Assembly: GCF_021730395.1 (NCBI RefSeq)
Contig: NC_069366.1
Location: 72,731,001-72,795,000, forward strand
DNA length: 64,000 nt
Direction: 5' to 3'
Source of the DNA: Mercenaria mercenaria
Taxonomy: Eukaryota; Mollusca; Bivalvia; Venerida; Veneridae
Of this stretch, positions 26,301-36,800 are shown piece after piece; position 1 is the first letter of the stretch, and each line of letters begins with the position of its first letter. The translations under genes were made by a program, and so were the position numbers. Below the pieces are notes generated by a model. That model ran no database searches. It was given only the letters and a program-made list of their open reading frames with translations, and was not told the DNA's origin.

Positions 26301-27392
26301 TACCATTTCCTTTCCCTCCATCTGTATTTAGCATAATTAATATGTACTTGTTGGGTGTTTGAAGCAACCCGTCTAAAATATTTTTCCATTACAGCTTCTT
26401 TTTGTTGTGGGTCTACAATGCAAATGTGTGGCTCTGGGCTGTGTTTTAGTGTTCTTTGCTTCCGAGAAGTCTACCCTTACATATTATCTTTTGTATTACA
26501 TTTGATCCAATACTTTAATCTATCAAATAATGTCAATATTTACGTTCTATTTTAGGTGAACAATGAAAGGATTTCAACGTCGGACATACCTCACAGTATT
26601 ACCGTAGTGACGGCTTTCTTTGATATTGGGACAGTAAAACGAGTCCGGGATCGTCACCCACAGGAATACTTTAAATGGGCAGAGACATTCCGGTACATGA
26701 GAAATGCCCTTGTGGTATACACAGATTCGGAACCATTTAGAAATCACATAACTGCAGTTAGAAGCGATCTTTCACAGATAACAAAGATATTTATGGTCGA
26801 CAGGTCAAAGCTGTGGTCATTTCAAAACCTGAAAAAGGTTACTGAAATTTACAATTTGAAATCTTATCCTAAACATTACCCAAACATTAATCCCCTTTAT
26901 ACATGCGTAACCCATGCAAAATTTGATTTGATAACAAAGACGGCTAAAGACAATTACTTTAAAACAAAATATTTCACGTGGTTGGATCTCGGATACTTAA
27001 GAAATCGCAAGTCACATGTTATGTTCCATTTGTCTAGACCTAAGCATTTCAATGATTCAAAAGTAGCCGTGAATCAAATTAGCGACATAGATAATTCCAG
27101 AAGTCCAGAAGCAATCGTAAAATCGAGTCGAAATTTCGTAGGTGGTGGACTATTTTACGGAGAGAAAACACGTGTTATTTTGTTTGCGGAAGATTTCAAA
27201 CGAGCTGTGCGCTACTTTCTTTCGAAAAATGTAACAAACTCCGAACAGCAAATACTTTATGCGATGTTTTCAAAAAAAGGAAGACAAATACTACAGCCAA
27301 ATGTAGACCTTCAGTTATATAGGTCAAAAAACAATGCATGGTTTTATCTTGGTAACAGTATGATAACTGTGGAGAACGTTAAACATAACTAA
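20371..27392 (+). CDS. HtrL/YibB-like membrane-anchored protein, copy 1
   Basis: Two exons encode 313 residues. Exon 1 is 20,371-20,475 (35 codons, donor cacag|gtacat). Exon 2 is 26,556-27,392 (acceptor tattttag). The join is in phase 0. The N-terminus has basic residues (LKRK) then a hydrophobic stretch (FIVITFLFLVIEIG, residues ~9-22), typical of a type II signal anchor for the ER/Golgi. The rest matches the HtrL/YibB family: ITVVTAFFDIG (~50-60), YFKWAE (~73-78), ALVVYTDSEPF (~86-96), NPLYTCVTHAKFDL (~147-160), WLDLGY (~177-182), VGGGLFYGE (~230-238) and a C-terminal FYLGNS. E. coli yibB lies beside LPS-core genes, and the family is thought to be related to GT-A glycosyltransferases. Its activity is unproven, and the WLD motif as a metal/sugar-nucleotide site is my inference. 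The intron and a closely similar downstream copy show that it is a host gene, not contamination. Its 6 kb intron contains two large repeats. Confidence 0.85.
20873..21988. mobile_element. Hairpin-ended element with ~146 bp tandem units (intron 1 of HtrL-like 1)
   Basis: It starts with a strong hairpin (ctcacctgag/ctcaggtgag, 20,876-20,900). It then has a 'gtctgtctgtc' tract and about six copies of a ~146 bp unit marked by 'gtatgcgatagaggctgta' (near 20,981, 21,130, 21,276, 21,420, 21,566 and 21,713). It ends 'caggtgagcgaccca...ggccCTCTTGTT' at 21,988. It is non-coding. Conserved unit spacing suggests array growth by duplication. Confidence 0.75.
22061..23808. mobile_element. Hairpin-ended element with ~145 bp tandem units (intron 1 of HtrL-like 1)
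   Basis: The left hairpin is gctcacctg/caggtgagc (22,064-22,093). Ten or more units of ~145 bp follow, marked by 'gacctctctagaggccata'. The right end reads 'caggtgagcgattcaggacc...CTCTTGTT' (ends 23,808). It has the same architecture and ends as the element 70 bp upstream but a different monomer, so it is a sister family. Confidence 0.75.
23809..26555. other. Remainder of HtrL-like 1 intron
   Basis: AT-rich intron sequence with a T-rich tract (~23,810-23,835) and a run of about 23 C at 26,277-26,299. No further exon was recognised. The acceptor at 26,551-26,555 (tttag) closes it. Confidence 0.6.
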
Positions 27393-27551
27393 TATAACTG
27401 TTTAAATTGTGAATTTAGACCATGACACGAAACTGCTGAATGGCTTATCTGTATGCAAGGTAAATTTCTGTCTGAATTTTCAAGTTTTTATGACACAACG
27501 GAGGAAACAAATTACACTAGGTTTGCTGAGCTTCATATGTTCAATTTAAAG

Positions 27552-27557
27552 AATAAA
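27552..27557 (+). promoter_or_regulatory. Candidate polyadenylation signal of HtrL-like 1
   Basis: An AATAAA lies about 160 nt after the stop codon, a plausible 3' UTR length. There is no transcript support. Confidence 0.4.
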
Positions 27558-27894
27558 ACGACAGTATCTACCGATTTATAGACATGACTTTAAGGGTTTT
27601 TTGTCAACTTCATTTATCTAACAAAGGATGTTTATTCTCTCGATATGAATTAGAACATTTCTATATCATTCAAGGCAATATTACGCGTCCTTTATGGTCT
27701 TATGTTTACTGTTTAAAAGTAAACAACTCGGTTGTTAACACTGAGGAAGACCTCTGATCGAACTAATTACACTTGTGTAATAACAGCAAACACACATTCT
27801 ATTGAAGACGTGAAGCCTGTCTTGTCTGCCTTATTTAAATCAAAGACTCGTGACAAGTTCAAAATGTCATAATTAAGAAATAATATGTCTCATC

Positions 27895-28029
27895 CAGTGA
27901 TTTGTCGCTGAATAAATCATTGTTTGCCGTTCAGATGCGAAGGAATTATATCACGAGGGCGCAGCCCGAGTGATATAATAATACGCATCTGAACGACAAA
28001 CAATGATTTATTAAAGAGCAAATCACTAA
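27895..28029. mobile_element. Foldback MITE with ~46 bp inverted ends
   Basis: The left arm begins agtgatttgtcgctgaataa and the right arm is its near-complement ending in ttattaaagagcaaatcact. The centre reads 'tatatcacgagggcgcagcccgagtgatata', itself palindromic. It is non-coding, and the arms are only slightly diverged. Confidence 0.7.
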
Positions 28030-28254
28030 AAATTGACAGTTCCGACCGCAGCATGAAAAATGTTTCTCTTGATTTTGATAGAATTATCTCTGTTTTAGAG
28101 GACTCGCAAAATGTAATATTGTGGTTAAAAATGAAGCATTTTTATTTTTTATTTTTTCTTGTCTATGCTACTTTTTTCATCTAAAAAATGTATTTGTACC
28201 AACATGATAATCATTATAATCTTTTTATTATAATCTCCTGAATGACATATCTTT

Positions 28255-28326
28255 ACATGTATTTAATCCGTATTGTGCTTTTAATATATATAATATTTAA
28301 AAGCACAATACGGATTAAATACATGT
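28255..28326. repeat. Perfect 30 bp inverted repeat with 12 nt loop
   Basis: Arms 28,255-28,284 and 28,297-28,326 are exact reverse complements (acatgtatttaatccg.../...cggattaaatacatgt). The loop is AT-only. With no decay in the arms, the structure is young or maintained. No terminal duplication was obvious. Confidence 0.85.
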
Positions 28327-30945
28327 GAAGATCCCGCGTTGAACGGGTGAAACCGGTTATTTATTTCTTTATTTTTATTGATTTCTAAATGTTTATAGAC
28401 AATATTAAAATGTAAAGACTTAAGCATCTTTCTCCACATCTTTTTTCCCGCTCAATGTAGATATAGTCCGCAAAAATGTACAAAGTTTAACATAAATTGT
28501 GTAACACCAAACGTTGTAGGACATCTTTACAACAATAGGTTTAACTCGAGGCAGTCAGAGGAAAAGAAATATTACCAAATTGACAAACTCTCTTGGTGAA
28601 GCCTGGGATGTACCTTTGCAATGTATAGATTATATTGTAAATATATTGCTCTACTATGGCCATACAATTTTAAATTGCAAGTTTAATACTTTGTTTTATA
28701 ATTCATTAAAGTTTGTACATTGTCTAATATTGTTCGGGATTTTGTAGTAAATAACCGTCGTACTAAATGCCTGCTAATAAATTAAGCCATTTTGCATAAT
28801 AACTGGCAATATAATTTATTATGTAAAACATGTTCAGGGATTAAATAAACTGCATATTTTCAGAAAAAGTTTTAACATATCAAAATATTAAACCGCAAAG
28901 TTAACAAATTTGTTTTCGAATGATCTATTAATTTTCCTACCGCGGTTGAATAGAATTGTTGTATTTGAATGATGCGATCGAGGTTACACCTAAATGGAGT
29001 AACTTTCATTGTGTGTATTTGTAATCATTTTAGAAACCTTCATGATATGCAAATCATTGCATATCAATAACAATAATTGTCGATATTTCCGTACATTTCC
29101 GTCAGTTTCTGTCATTTGACTTATTCTATTGCACGGTATGGGGATAACGCACATTAAGGCAATCTATGTAGCCATACGGTCTGAGCAATTTTCAAAATGT
29201 AAGATTTGCAGTGACCGATTGTTCAAGCGGTTAATTCAAATCAACTTTTAAATATTATGTAACGACGTTACATTTGTTTTCTGTAATTATCTAAATTGTC
29301 CATACATTGCTTTTCAGATCAGCAATTTTTATTGTTTTGTAAAACAATGACTTATAGACCCATCGAGCCGGTTGTACTATATTTTATTTGTATGATATTG
29401 TTTTATTTGCTATGACGTAATAAAAGATTTTTACAATCTATCTTTAAAGGTGCAAAATAAAGACAAATGAATAGACATAAATCTTAAAAAAAAGACTACA
29501 CATTTTGAAATATAGTACTAAACATTACGATAGCCGTGCAATATTCCCTTGAAATCAACACATGTACAGAGAAACAAATGATTGTTTCTGTATTTTCTTA
29601 GACTGACATGGGGGATCATTTTGTCCTACTTTCGTGTTTATCGCTTTTCCGTAATCGGTCGGAAATTCTTCGGGATCACGTGATTTTAAAATTGTTTCAA
29701 ACGAATATCCATTTAAAGGTCCAATACTAAGGAAAGTGAACATTTTAATTTCTTTTAAAAAGCACAGAAACTATTTCATTTTATTGGAAAATGAAAGTTG
29801 GTATGTAGAAATTCGAAATAAATCGCAGTATATGTACAATTATTTTTCTATGAAGTATGAAGAAAGTTAAAAAGAACTGGGGGGGGGGGGGGTCATTCTG
29901 TCTATTCATTGAAATTTCAACATAATACACATACATTTCTTTGAGTTCCAAAGACCTTCTGTAAATTTTGACCTGCCAGTCTTCATTATTTAGTGTCTTG
30001 CAGAAGTCTATGCACTGGCTATGAAAAAAATTGCCAACTCACTTTCCCTTAGTAATGGACCTTTAAGACGCGCAACAAAATAACTGTATTTCCATGATGG
30101 TAATTATGCACGACTTGCACGAAAAATATGAGATGTACAAAATTTAAATTTAAAATTGACAGTGACATATATTAGGCCAAGACAATGTGTTTAATGTCTA
30201 AAATCTTATTAAATTAATGTAGCCATGTGTACATAAATAAGTGTATTTAGGTAAATTTCAATCATACTTTGTTTCTGCAGTGTAAGACAATTACTCATTT
30301 ATATTCTTAAAATTATACTGAAAAGAGATTAACTGAAAAAGTTTACAGACGAAGTTGTAAAAATACTTTTATTCGGGAAGGGCCTGAATTGTCCTTATGA
30401 AAACTTGTAGTATAGCTGTATATTACCTGTATTATAAGAATGATTTTCATGAAGTTTTTGTGAGTTACAAAATTGTTGAATTCCATGTCGGCTACGTTTG
30501 TAAAAATCACGTTATCGTTTGGGCATATGATATATTTTGCATCTATTTTGCATCTATTTATAAATTATAGCCTCGTTTCGGAGGATTCTTCCGAAAAAGT
30601 CCGAAGATGCTCGACGGGTTCGTAAGCAGTCAGAAAGCATACTTTCGGTTTGACATAGGCAACATTTTTTGTTTATTTGTTAGTTATGCTTGAACATATT
30701 CATGACTATTTGGTCAGAACCGATGCAGTGTGCCATATTTTCAGTAAATAGGAAGTCTAGGCTACAAACTCTGGTTTTCATATAATACTCGTTCGGGTTT
30801 TAGTAATGGACCTTTAACACAGCCTTAGTAATTAATTAATCCTTGATTCCGGTATATAATCTTACAGTTTTGTACTAAATTATCGATTTTAACTACATTA
30901 ACCATTGAAGGTAAGGTACTGCCTATTGTAAGTTTAAAACATGAA
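28327..30945. other. Intergenic between the two HtrL-like genes
   Basis: AT-rich, with a run of 13 G at ~29,880-29,892 and a small palindrome around 29,041-29,065 (gatatgcaaat/catt-gcatatc). No exon was recognised. Three scattered 'aatggacctttaa' motifs (near 29,715 in reverse, 30,053 and 30,805) hint at repeat fragments. Confidence 0.45.
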
Positions 30946-31191
30946 TATATGAGCCGTGCCATGAGAAAACCAACATAGTGGGTATGCGACCAGCAAGGAT
31001 CCAGACCAGCCTGCGCATCCGCGCAGTCTGGTCAGGATCCATGCTGTTCGCTAACGGGTTCTCTAATTGTAATAGGCTTTGAAAGCGAACAGCATGGATC
31101 CTGACCAGACTGCGCGGATGCGCAGACTGGTCTGGATCCTTGCTGGTCGCATACCCACTATGTTGGTTTTCTCATGGCACGGCTCATATAT
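30946..31191. mobile_element. ~240 bp palindromic element, full copy 1
   Basis: A long inverted repeat. The left arm runs atgagccgtgccatgag... through 'ccagaccagcctgcgcatccgcg' to 'catgctgttcgct'. The right arm is its reverse complement ending ctcatggcacggctcat. A ~30 nt non-palindromic centre (ctaattgtaataggctttgaaa) separates them. The same element occurs at 40,831 and 55,946, and a lone right half at 58,739. It is non-coding and probably a foldback MITE. Confidence 0.85.
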
Positions 31192-31452
31192 TGCTTTTAA
31201 AGTTTTAATTCATTGAATAGCCTAGCAGCTGGAGATATGATAAGTTTAAAGATGGACTTAAAGAAGTCGGTGTATAGACAGAGTTGAAATAAACAGTAAA
31301 CATAACCAAAGTGGGACAGGAAGAATTATATTGCACCAACGTTACTTACATTTATGGACATTGCATTGTATATCAGTGAACGCGTAAACATATTACATGA
31401 TACTTACTCATGCACTTGAAGATAATGATATAAGTAAGTTCATGTATACGAC

Positions 31453-33810
31453 ATGGCTTTTAAGAAGCGGAAGACGTTTAAAGTAGTCATTGTACTGATT
31501 ATTGTTATAGAAATTGGACGTCGTGTAGGAAACCTCACAACGGTCAGTCAGTCAAAGGTAAATTATAGTGTCATATTTTGTATTATTATACTTTTATCTA
31601 TGTTTCGGGTAATTTTCCTGCACTTTACTTTTGTTCATTTAATTACACTTTTCAAGCGCTTGTTTTTGGTCAATCGAGCTTTTAACAATACCGAGCATAC
31701 CCTGACGTAAGTGATACAAATTTCTTCCTGGAAAGATTTTTTATTATTTGTTTTTATATATCAACTAAATAAATGTAACACCTTATTAAGTACAGTTTCG
31801 ATAAGTACTGTGAATGTGTTCATTTTTTAAAACATTATTCACTATTTTAACATGACGCCTTGTATAAATAGCAGGTTGAAAATTTGTGCTATTGACCGGT
31901 CATTTCTTTTTCTGTGCTGGAGTCAACATTTGAAGAAAGGTTTCATGCTGTACAACTTTAGGCTTCGCGCAATAGTTCTGATCGTTGACCGGAATGTATT
32001 ATATTTTTGATCAAAGGATTATAATTGTGAATAAATATTCTCTCAAATACTCATCCTTCCACGAATGTGCATTCAAAAATAATATGCACTTCATGCTTCA
32101 GTATAATATTTCATCAGTATTCCGAAACAGACGAAAAATCGAAAGGAGCTAAATATTATGAAAAGAACTGAAGAGGTTGCTTAATGAACCCTTTTTTCTC
32201 ACAAATTTTGAGTTCCGTCTAAGCCAGACGTGTTTTGGAATATTTCCAGCTTTCCTTAGGACAATGCATGGATACACGCATAAAGATCAAATAACTCACC
32301 GTCCCATTTCGTCCATAATTAAAATTTACCAGGTATGAAACCGTTAAAGTATACTTAAACAATGTCAATTTAATTTCTTTTTAGATATGGAGTGAGAGAA
32401 CATCAACGCCGGAAAACCCTCACAATGTTACCATAGTAACAGCCTTCTTTGATATAGGGACAATTAAAAAAGGCAGACACAGCTTTCGTAGCCATCCGAC
32501 ATACTTTAAATGGGCAGAATATAAGTATTAAAAGTAGTCAAAACTACAAAAACTTTTTAAAAACAAGTCACTTTATTTTTAACCAACGTTTCGGCTACAT
32601 CAGCCTTCTTCAGGGTTCAAAATAAACATAACAAAGGAAGTGACGTCAACGTCAAACGACGTCGATGACGACAACGTCAAAATTAAACAAAGAGTTTGGC
32701 GTAAAAATCATAAACAGGATCATAGTATGATACATAAAAACTGGTGAAAAAATGCAGTATAAGTGCAATGATTAAGGAATGGCACCAGTAAAAACTGATT
32801 ATGGAATACATACAAGTAATAAAATATACATATATAACAAGTATTTCAGAAAGGCATTAATACAGAATTTTTGAATTCATTCCTTGTGGAGACACAGTGC
32901 CCAAACGGTACATCCAGGAAGTCTCTTTTAAAAGCCTTTTCCAAGGATTAGTTACTTTATCAATGGGCATAAAAGAGAAATCCTGGATAGTATGTCCTTG
33001 AGAATTAAAATGTTCAGAAACATTAGTAGTAGTTTCTGGGTAATGATTGATATCAAATCTATGACTATTCATTCTTTGTGAACATTGCTGGAAATTGTTA
33101 AATGGGCAGAGGCATTCCGGTACATGACAAATGCCCTCGTGGTATACACAGATTCGGAACCATTTAGGAGTCACATAACTGCAGTTAGAAGCGAACTTTC
33201 ACAGATAACAAAGATCTTTTCGGTCAACAGGTCAACGATGTGGTCATTTCAAAACCTGAAAAAGGTTACTGAAATTTACAATTTAAAATCTTATCCTAAA
33301 CGTTACCCAAACGTTAATCCCCTTTATACATGCGTAACCCATGCTAAATTTGATTTGATTGCAAAGACCGCTCAAGACGATATTTTCAAAACGAAATATA
33401 TCATGTGGTTAGATTTGGGATACTTCAGAAATCGCAAATCACATAATATTTTTCATATGTCTAAACCAAAGTATTTCAATGACTCAAAAATAGCCATGAA
33501 TCAAGTAAATGGCAAAGATGATTCCATCAGTCCAAATACAATCGTAAGAAAGAGTCTCAGGTATGTAGGTGGTGGGCTTATTTACGGGGAGAAAACACGA
33601 GTTATTTTGTTGGTGGAAGATTTTAAACGAGCCGTACGTTATTTCCTTTCAAAAAATGAAATTAATTGCGAAGAGCAAATCCTTTATGCGATGTTTTCAA
33701 AAAGGGGAAGACAAATACTGAAACCAAATGTAGAGCTTCAGTTGTATAGGACGAAAGAGAGAAAATGGTTTTATCTTGGTGATAGTATGATTATTGAAGA
33801 GAACGTTTAA
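31453..33810 (+). pseudogene. HtrL/YibB-like copy 2, interrupted by a retroelement
   Basis: Exon 1 (31,453-31,557, 35 codons, donor gtcaaag|gtaaat) has the same length as in copy 1 and again encodes a basic/hydrophobic anchor (KKRKTFKVVIVLIIVIEIG). Exon 2 begins at 32,385 (acceptor ctttttag) and reads on through NVTIVTAFFDIGTIKK and YFKWAE. There a 579 bp Penelope-like insert (32,519-33,097) enters. The frame meets a stop at 32,529, just inside the insert. After the insert the coding sequence resumes at KWAEAFRYMTNALVVYTDSEPF and stays open to the stop at 33,808-33,810. That stretch contains WLDLGY and VGGGLIYGE. The host sequence on each side has no other visible damage, so the insertion is probably recent. 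The intron is only 827 bp. Whether any product is made is unknown. An internal start after the insert would lack the anchor and first beta strand. Confidence 0.75.
32519..33097 (-). mobile_element. 5'-truncated Penelope-like retroelement, 13 bp TSD
   Basis: The minus strand encodes the C-terminal part of a GIY-YIG-type endonuclease region: RMNSHRFDINHYPETT, then VSEHFNSQGHTIQDF, and near the end SWMYRLGTVSPQGMN. This pattern is typical of Penelope-like elements. The 3' non-coding part holds 'gaagaaggctgatgtagccg' and 'aaacgttgg', also typical of the family. The target-site duplication ttaaatgggcaga is exact at 32,506-32,518 and 33,098-33,110. The reverse transcriptase part is absent, so it is a 5'-truncated copy. 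The exact TSD suggests a young insertion. Confidence 0.82.
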
Positions 33811-33880
33811 CACTATTGATAAATGTTCAAATTGCGAGGTTATGTTAAGCGGTTAAGCCGCAGAGTAGCAGCTCAAATTT

Positions 33881-36800
33881 GTAGGTTCTTGTCATCACTC
33901 TACAGTGGTTTTATCAGGTTATAGTCATCGGCCAACAGTGGTTTGATTAGGTTCTTGTCATCAGTCTGCAGTGGTTTAATCAGGTTATTATCATCAGTCA
34001 ACAGTGGTTTAATCAGGTTATTGTCATCAGTCTGCAGTGGTTTAATCAGGTTATTGTCGTCAGTCAACAGTGGTTTAATCAGGTTATAGTCATCAGTCAA
34101 CAGTGGTTTCATCAGGTTATTGTCATCAGTCTGCAGTGGTTTAATCAGGTTATTGTCATCAGTCAACAGTGGTTTAATCAGGTTATTGTCATCAGTCTGC
34201 AGTGGTTTAATCAGGTTATTGTCATCAGTCAACAGTGGTTTAATCAGGTTATTGTCATCAGTCAACAGTGGTTTAATCAGGTTATTGTCATCAGTCTGCA
34301 GTGGTTTAATCAGGTTATTTTCATCTGTCTGCAGTGGTTTGATCAGGTTATTGTCATCAGTCAACAGTGGTTTAATCAGGTTCTTGTCATCAGTCAACAG
34401 TGGTTTAACCAGGTTATTGTCATCAGTCAACAGTGGTTTAATCAGGTTATTGTCATCAGTCTGCAGTGGTTTAATCAGGTTATTGTCATCAGTCAACAGT
34501 GGTTAAATCAGGATATAGTCATCAGTCTGCAGTGGTTTCATCAGGTTATTGTCATCAGTCTGCAGTGGTTTAATCAGGATATTGTCATCAGTCAACAGTG
34601 GTTTAATCAGGTTATTGTCATCAGTCTGCAGTGGTTTAATCAGGTTATTGTCATCAGTCTGCAGTGGTTTAATCAGGTTATTGTCATCAGTCTGCAGTGG
34701 TTTAATCAGGTTATTGTCACCAGTCTGCAGTGGTTTAATGAGGCTATTGTAATCAGTCAATAGTGGTTTAATCAGGTTATTGTCATCAGTCAACAGTGGT
34801 TTAATCAGGTAATTGTCATCAGTCTGCAGTGGTTTAATCAGGTTCTTGTCATCAGTCAACAGTGGTTTAATCAGGTTCTTGTCATCAGTCAACAGTGGTT
34901 TGATCAGGTTATTGTCATCAGTCTGCAGTGGTTTAATCAGGTTCTTGTCATCAGTCAACAGTGGTTTGATCAGGTTCTTGTCATCAGTCTGCAGTGGATT
35001 AATCAGGTTATAGTCATTGGCCAATAGTGGTTTCATCAGGTTTTTGTCATCAGTCTGCAGTGGATTAATCAGGTTATTGTCATCGGCCAACAGTGGTTTG
35101 ATCAGGTTTTTGTCATCAGTCTGCAGTGGTTTAATCAGGTTATAGTCATCGGCAAACAGTGGTTTGATTAGGTTCTTGTCATCAGTCTGCAGTGGTTTAA
35201 TCAGGTTATTGTCATCGGCCAACAGTGGTTTGATTAGGTTCTTGTCATCAGTCTGCAGTGGTTTAATCAGGTTATTGTCATCGGCCAACAGTGGTTTGAT
35301 TAGGTTCCTGTCATCAGTTTGCAGTGGTTTAATCAGGTTATAGTCATCGGCCAACAGTGGTTTGATTAGGTTCTTGTCATCAGTCTGCAGTGGTTAAATC
35401 AGGTTACTGTCATCAGCCAACAGTGATTTGATTAGGTTCTTGTCATCAGTCAACAATGGTTTTATCAGGTTATAGTCATCGGCCAACAGCGGTTTGATTA
35501 GGTTCTTGTCATCAGTCTGCAGTGGTTTAATCAAGTTATTGTCATCAGTCAGCAATGATTTAATCAGCTTATTGTCATCAGTCAACAGTGGTTTAACCAG
35601 GTTATTGTCATCAGTCAACAGTGGTTTAATCAGATTATTGTCATCAGTCAACAGTGGTTTAATCCGGTTATTGTCATCAGTCAAATCTGGTTTGATCAGG
35701 TTATAGTCATCAGTCAACAGTGGTTTGGATAGGTTCTTGTCATCAGTCTACAGTGGTTTAATCAGATTATTGTCGTCCGTAAAAAGTGGTTTAATCAGGT
35801 TATTTTCATCGGCCAACAGTGGTTTGATTAGGTTCTTGTCATCAGTATGCAGTGTTTTAATCAGGTTCTTGTGATCCGTCAACAGTGGTTTAATCAGGTT
35901 ATTGTCATCGGCTAACAGTGGTTTGATTAGGTTCTTGTCATTAGTCTGCAGTGGGGTTTAATCAGGTTATTGTCTTCCGTCAACAGTGGTTTAATCGGGT
36001 TATTGTCATCGGCCAACAGTGATTTGATTAGGTTCTTGTCATCAGTCTGCAGTGGTTTAATCCGGTTATTGTCATCAGTCAAATCTGGTTTGATCAGGTT
36101 ATAGTCATCAGTCAACAGTGGTTTGATTAGGTTCTTGTCATGAGTCAACAGTGGTTTAATCAGGTTATTGTCATCAATAAACAGTGGTTTAATCAGGTTA
36201 TTGTCATCTGTCAACACTGGTGTGATCAGGTTATTGTCATCAATCAACACTGGTTTGATCAGGTTATTGTCATCAGTCAACAGTGGTTTGATTAGGTTCT
36301 TGTCATCAGCCAACAGTGGTTTGGTTAGGTTCTTGTCATCAATCAACAGTGGTTTTATCAGGTTCTTATCATCAATCAACAATGGTTTTATCAGGTTATA
36401 GACATCGGTCAGCAGTTGTTTAATCAGGTTATTGTCATCAGTCAACAGTGGTTTTATCAGGTTATAATCATCGGCCAAAAGTGGTTTAATCAGGTTATTT
36501 CATCAGTCAGCAGTTGTTTTATCAGGGTATAGTCATCAGTCAGCAGTTGTTTAATCAGGTTATTGTCATCAGTCAACAGTGGTTTTATCAGGTTATAGTC
36601 ATCGGCCAACAGTGGTTTAATCAGGTCATTGTCATCAGTCAGCAGTGGTTTAATCAGGTTATTGTCATCTGTCAACACTGGTTTGATCAGGTTATTGTCA
36701 TCAGTCAACAGTGTTTAAATCAGGTTATTGTCATCAGTCAACAATGGTTTTATCAGGTTATAGTCATCGGCCAACAGTGGATTTATAAGGTTATGCTCAT

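Noticed and set aside
20371-27392. Bacterial contamination as the source of the HtrL/YibB-like sequence
   Set aside because: It has a spliced anchor exon, an intron with animal repeats and a second diverged copy in the same locus, so it is a host gene.
32857-33174. 105-codon minus-strand frame as a host gene
   Set aside because: Its recognisable part is the end of a Penelope-like endonuclease, and the rest is antisense of the HtrL-like exon.
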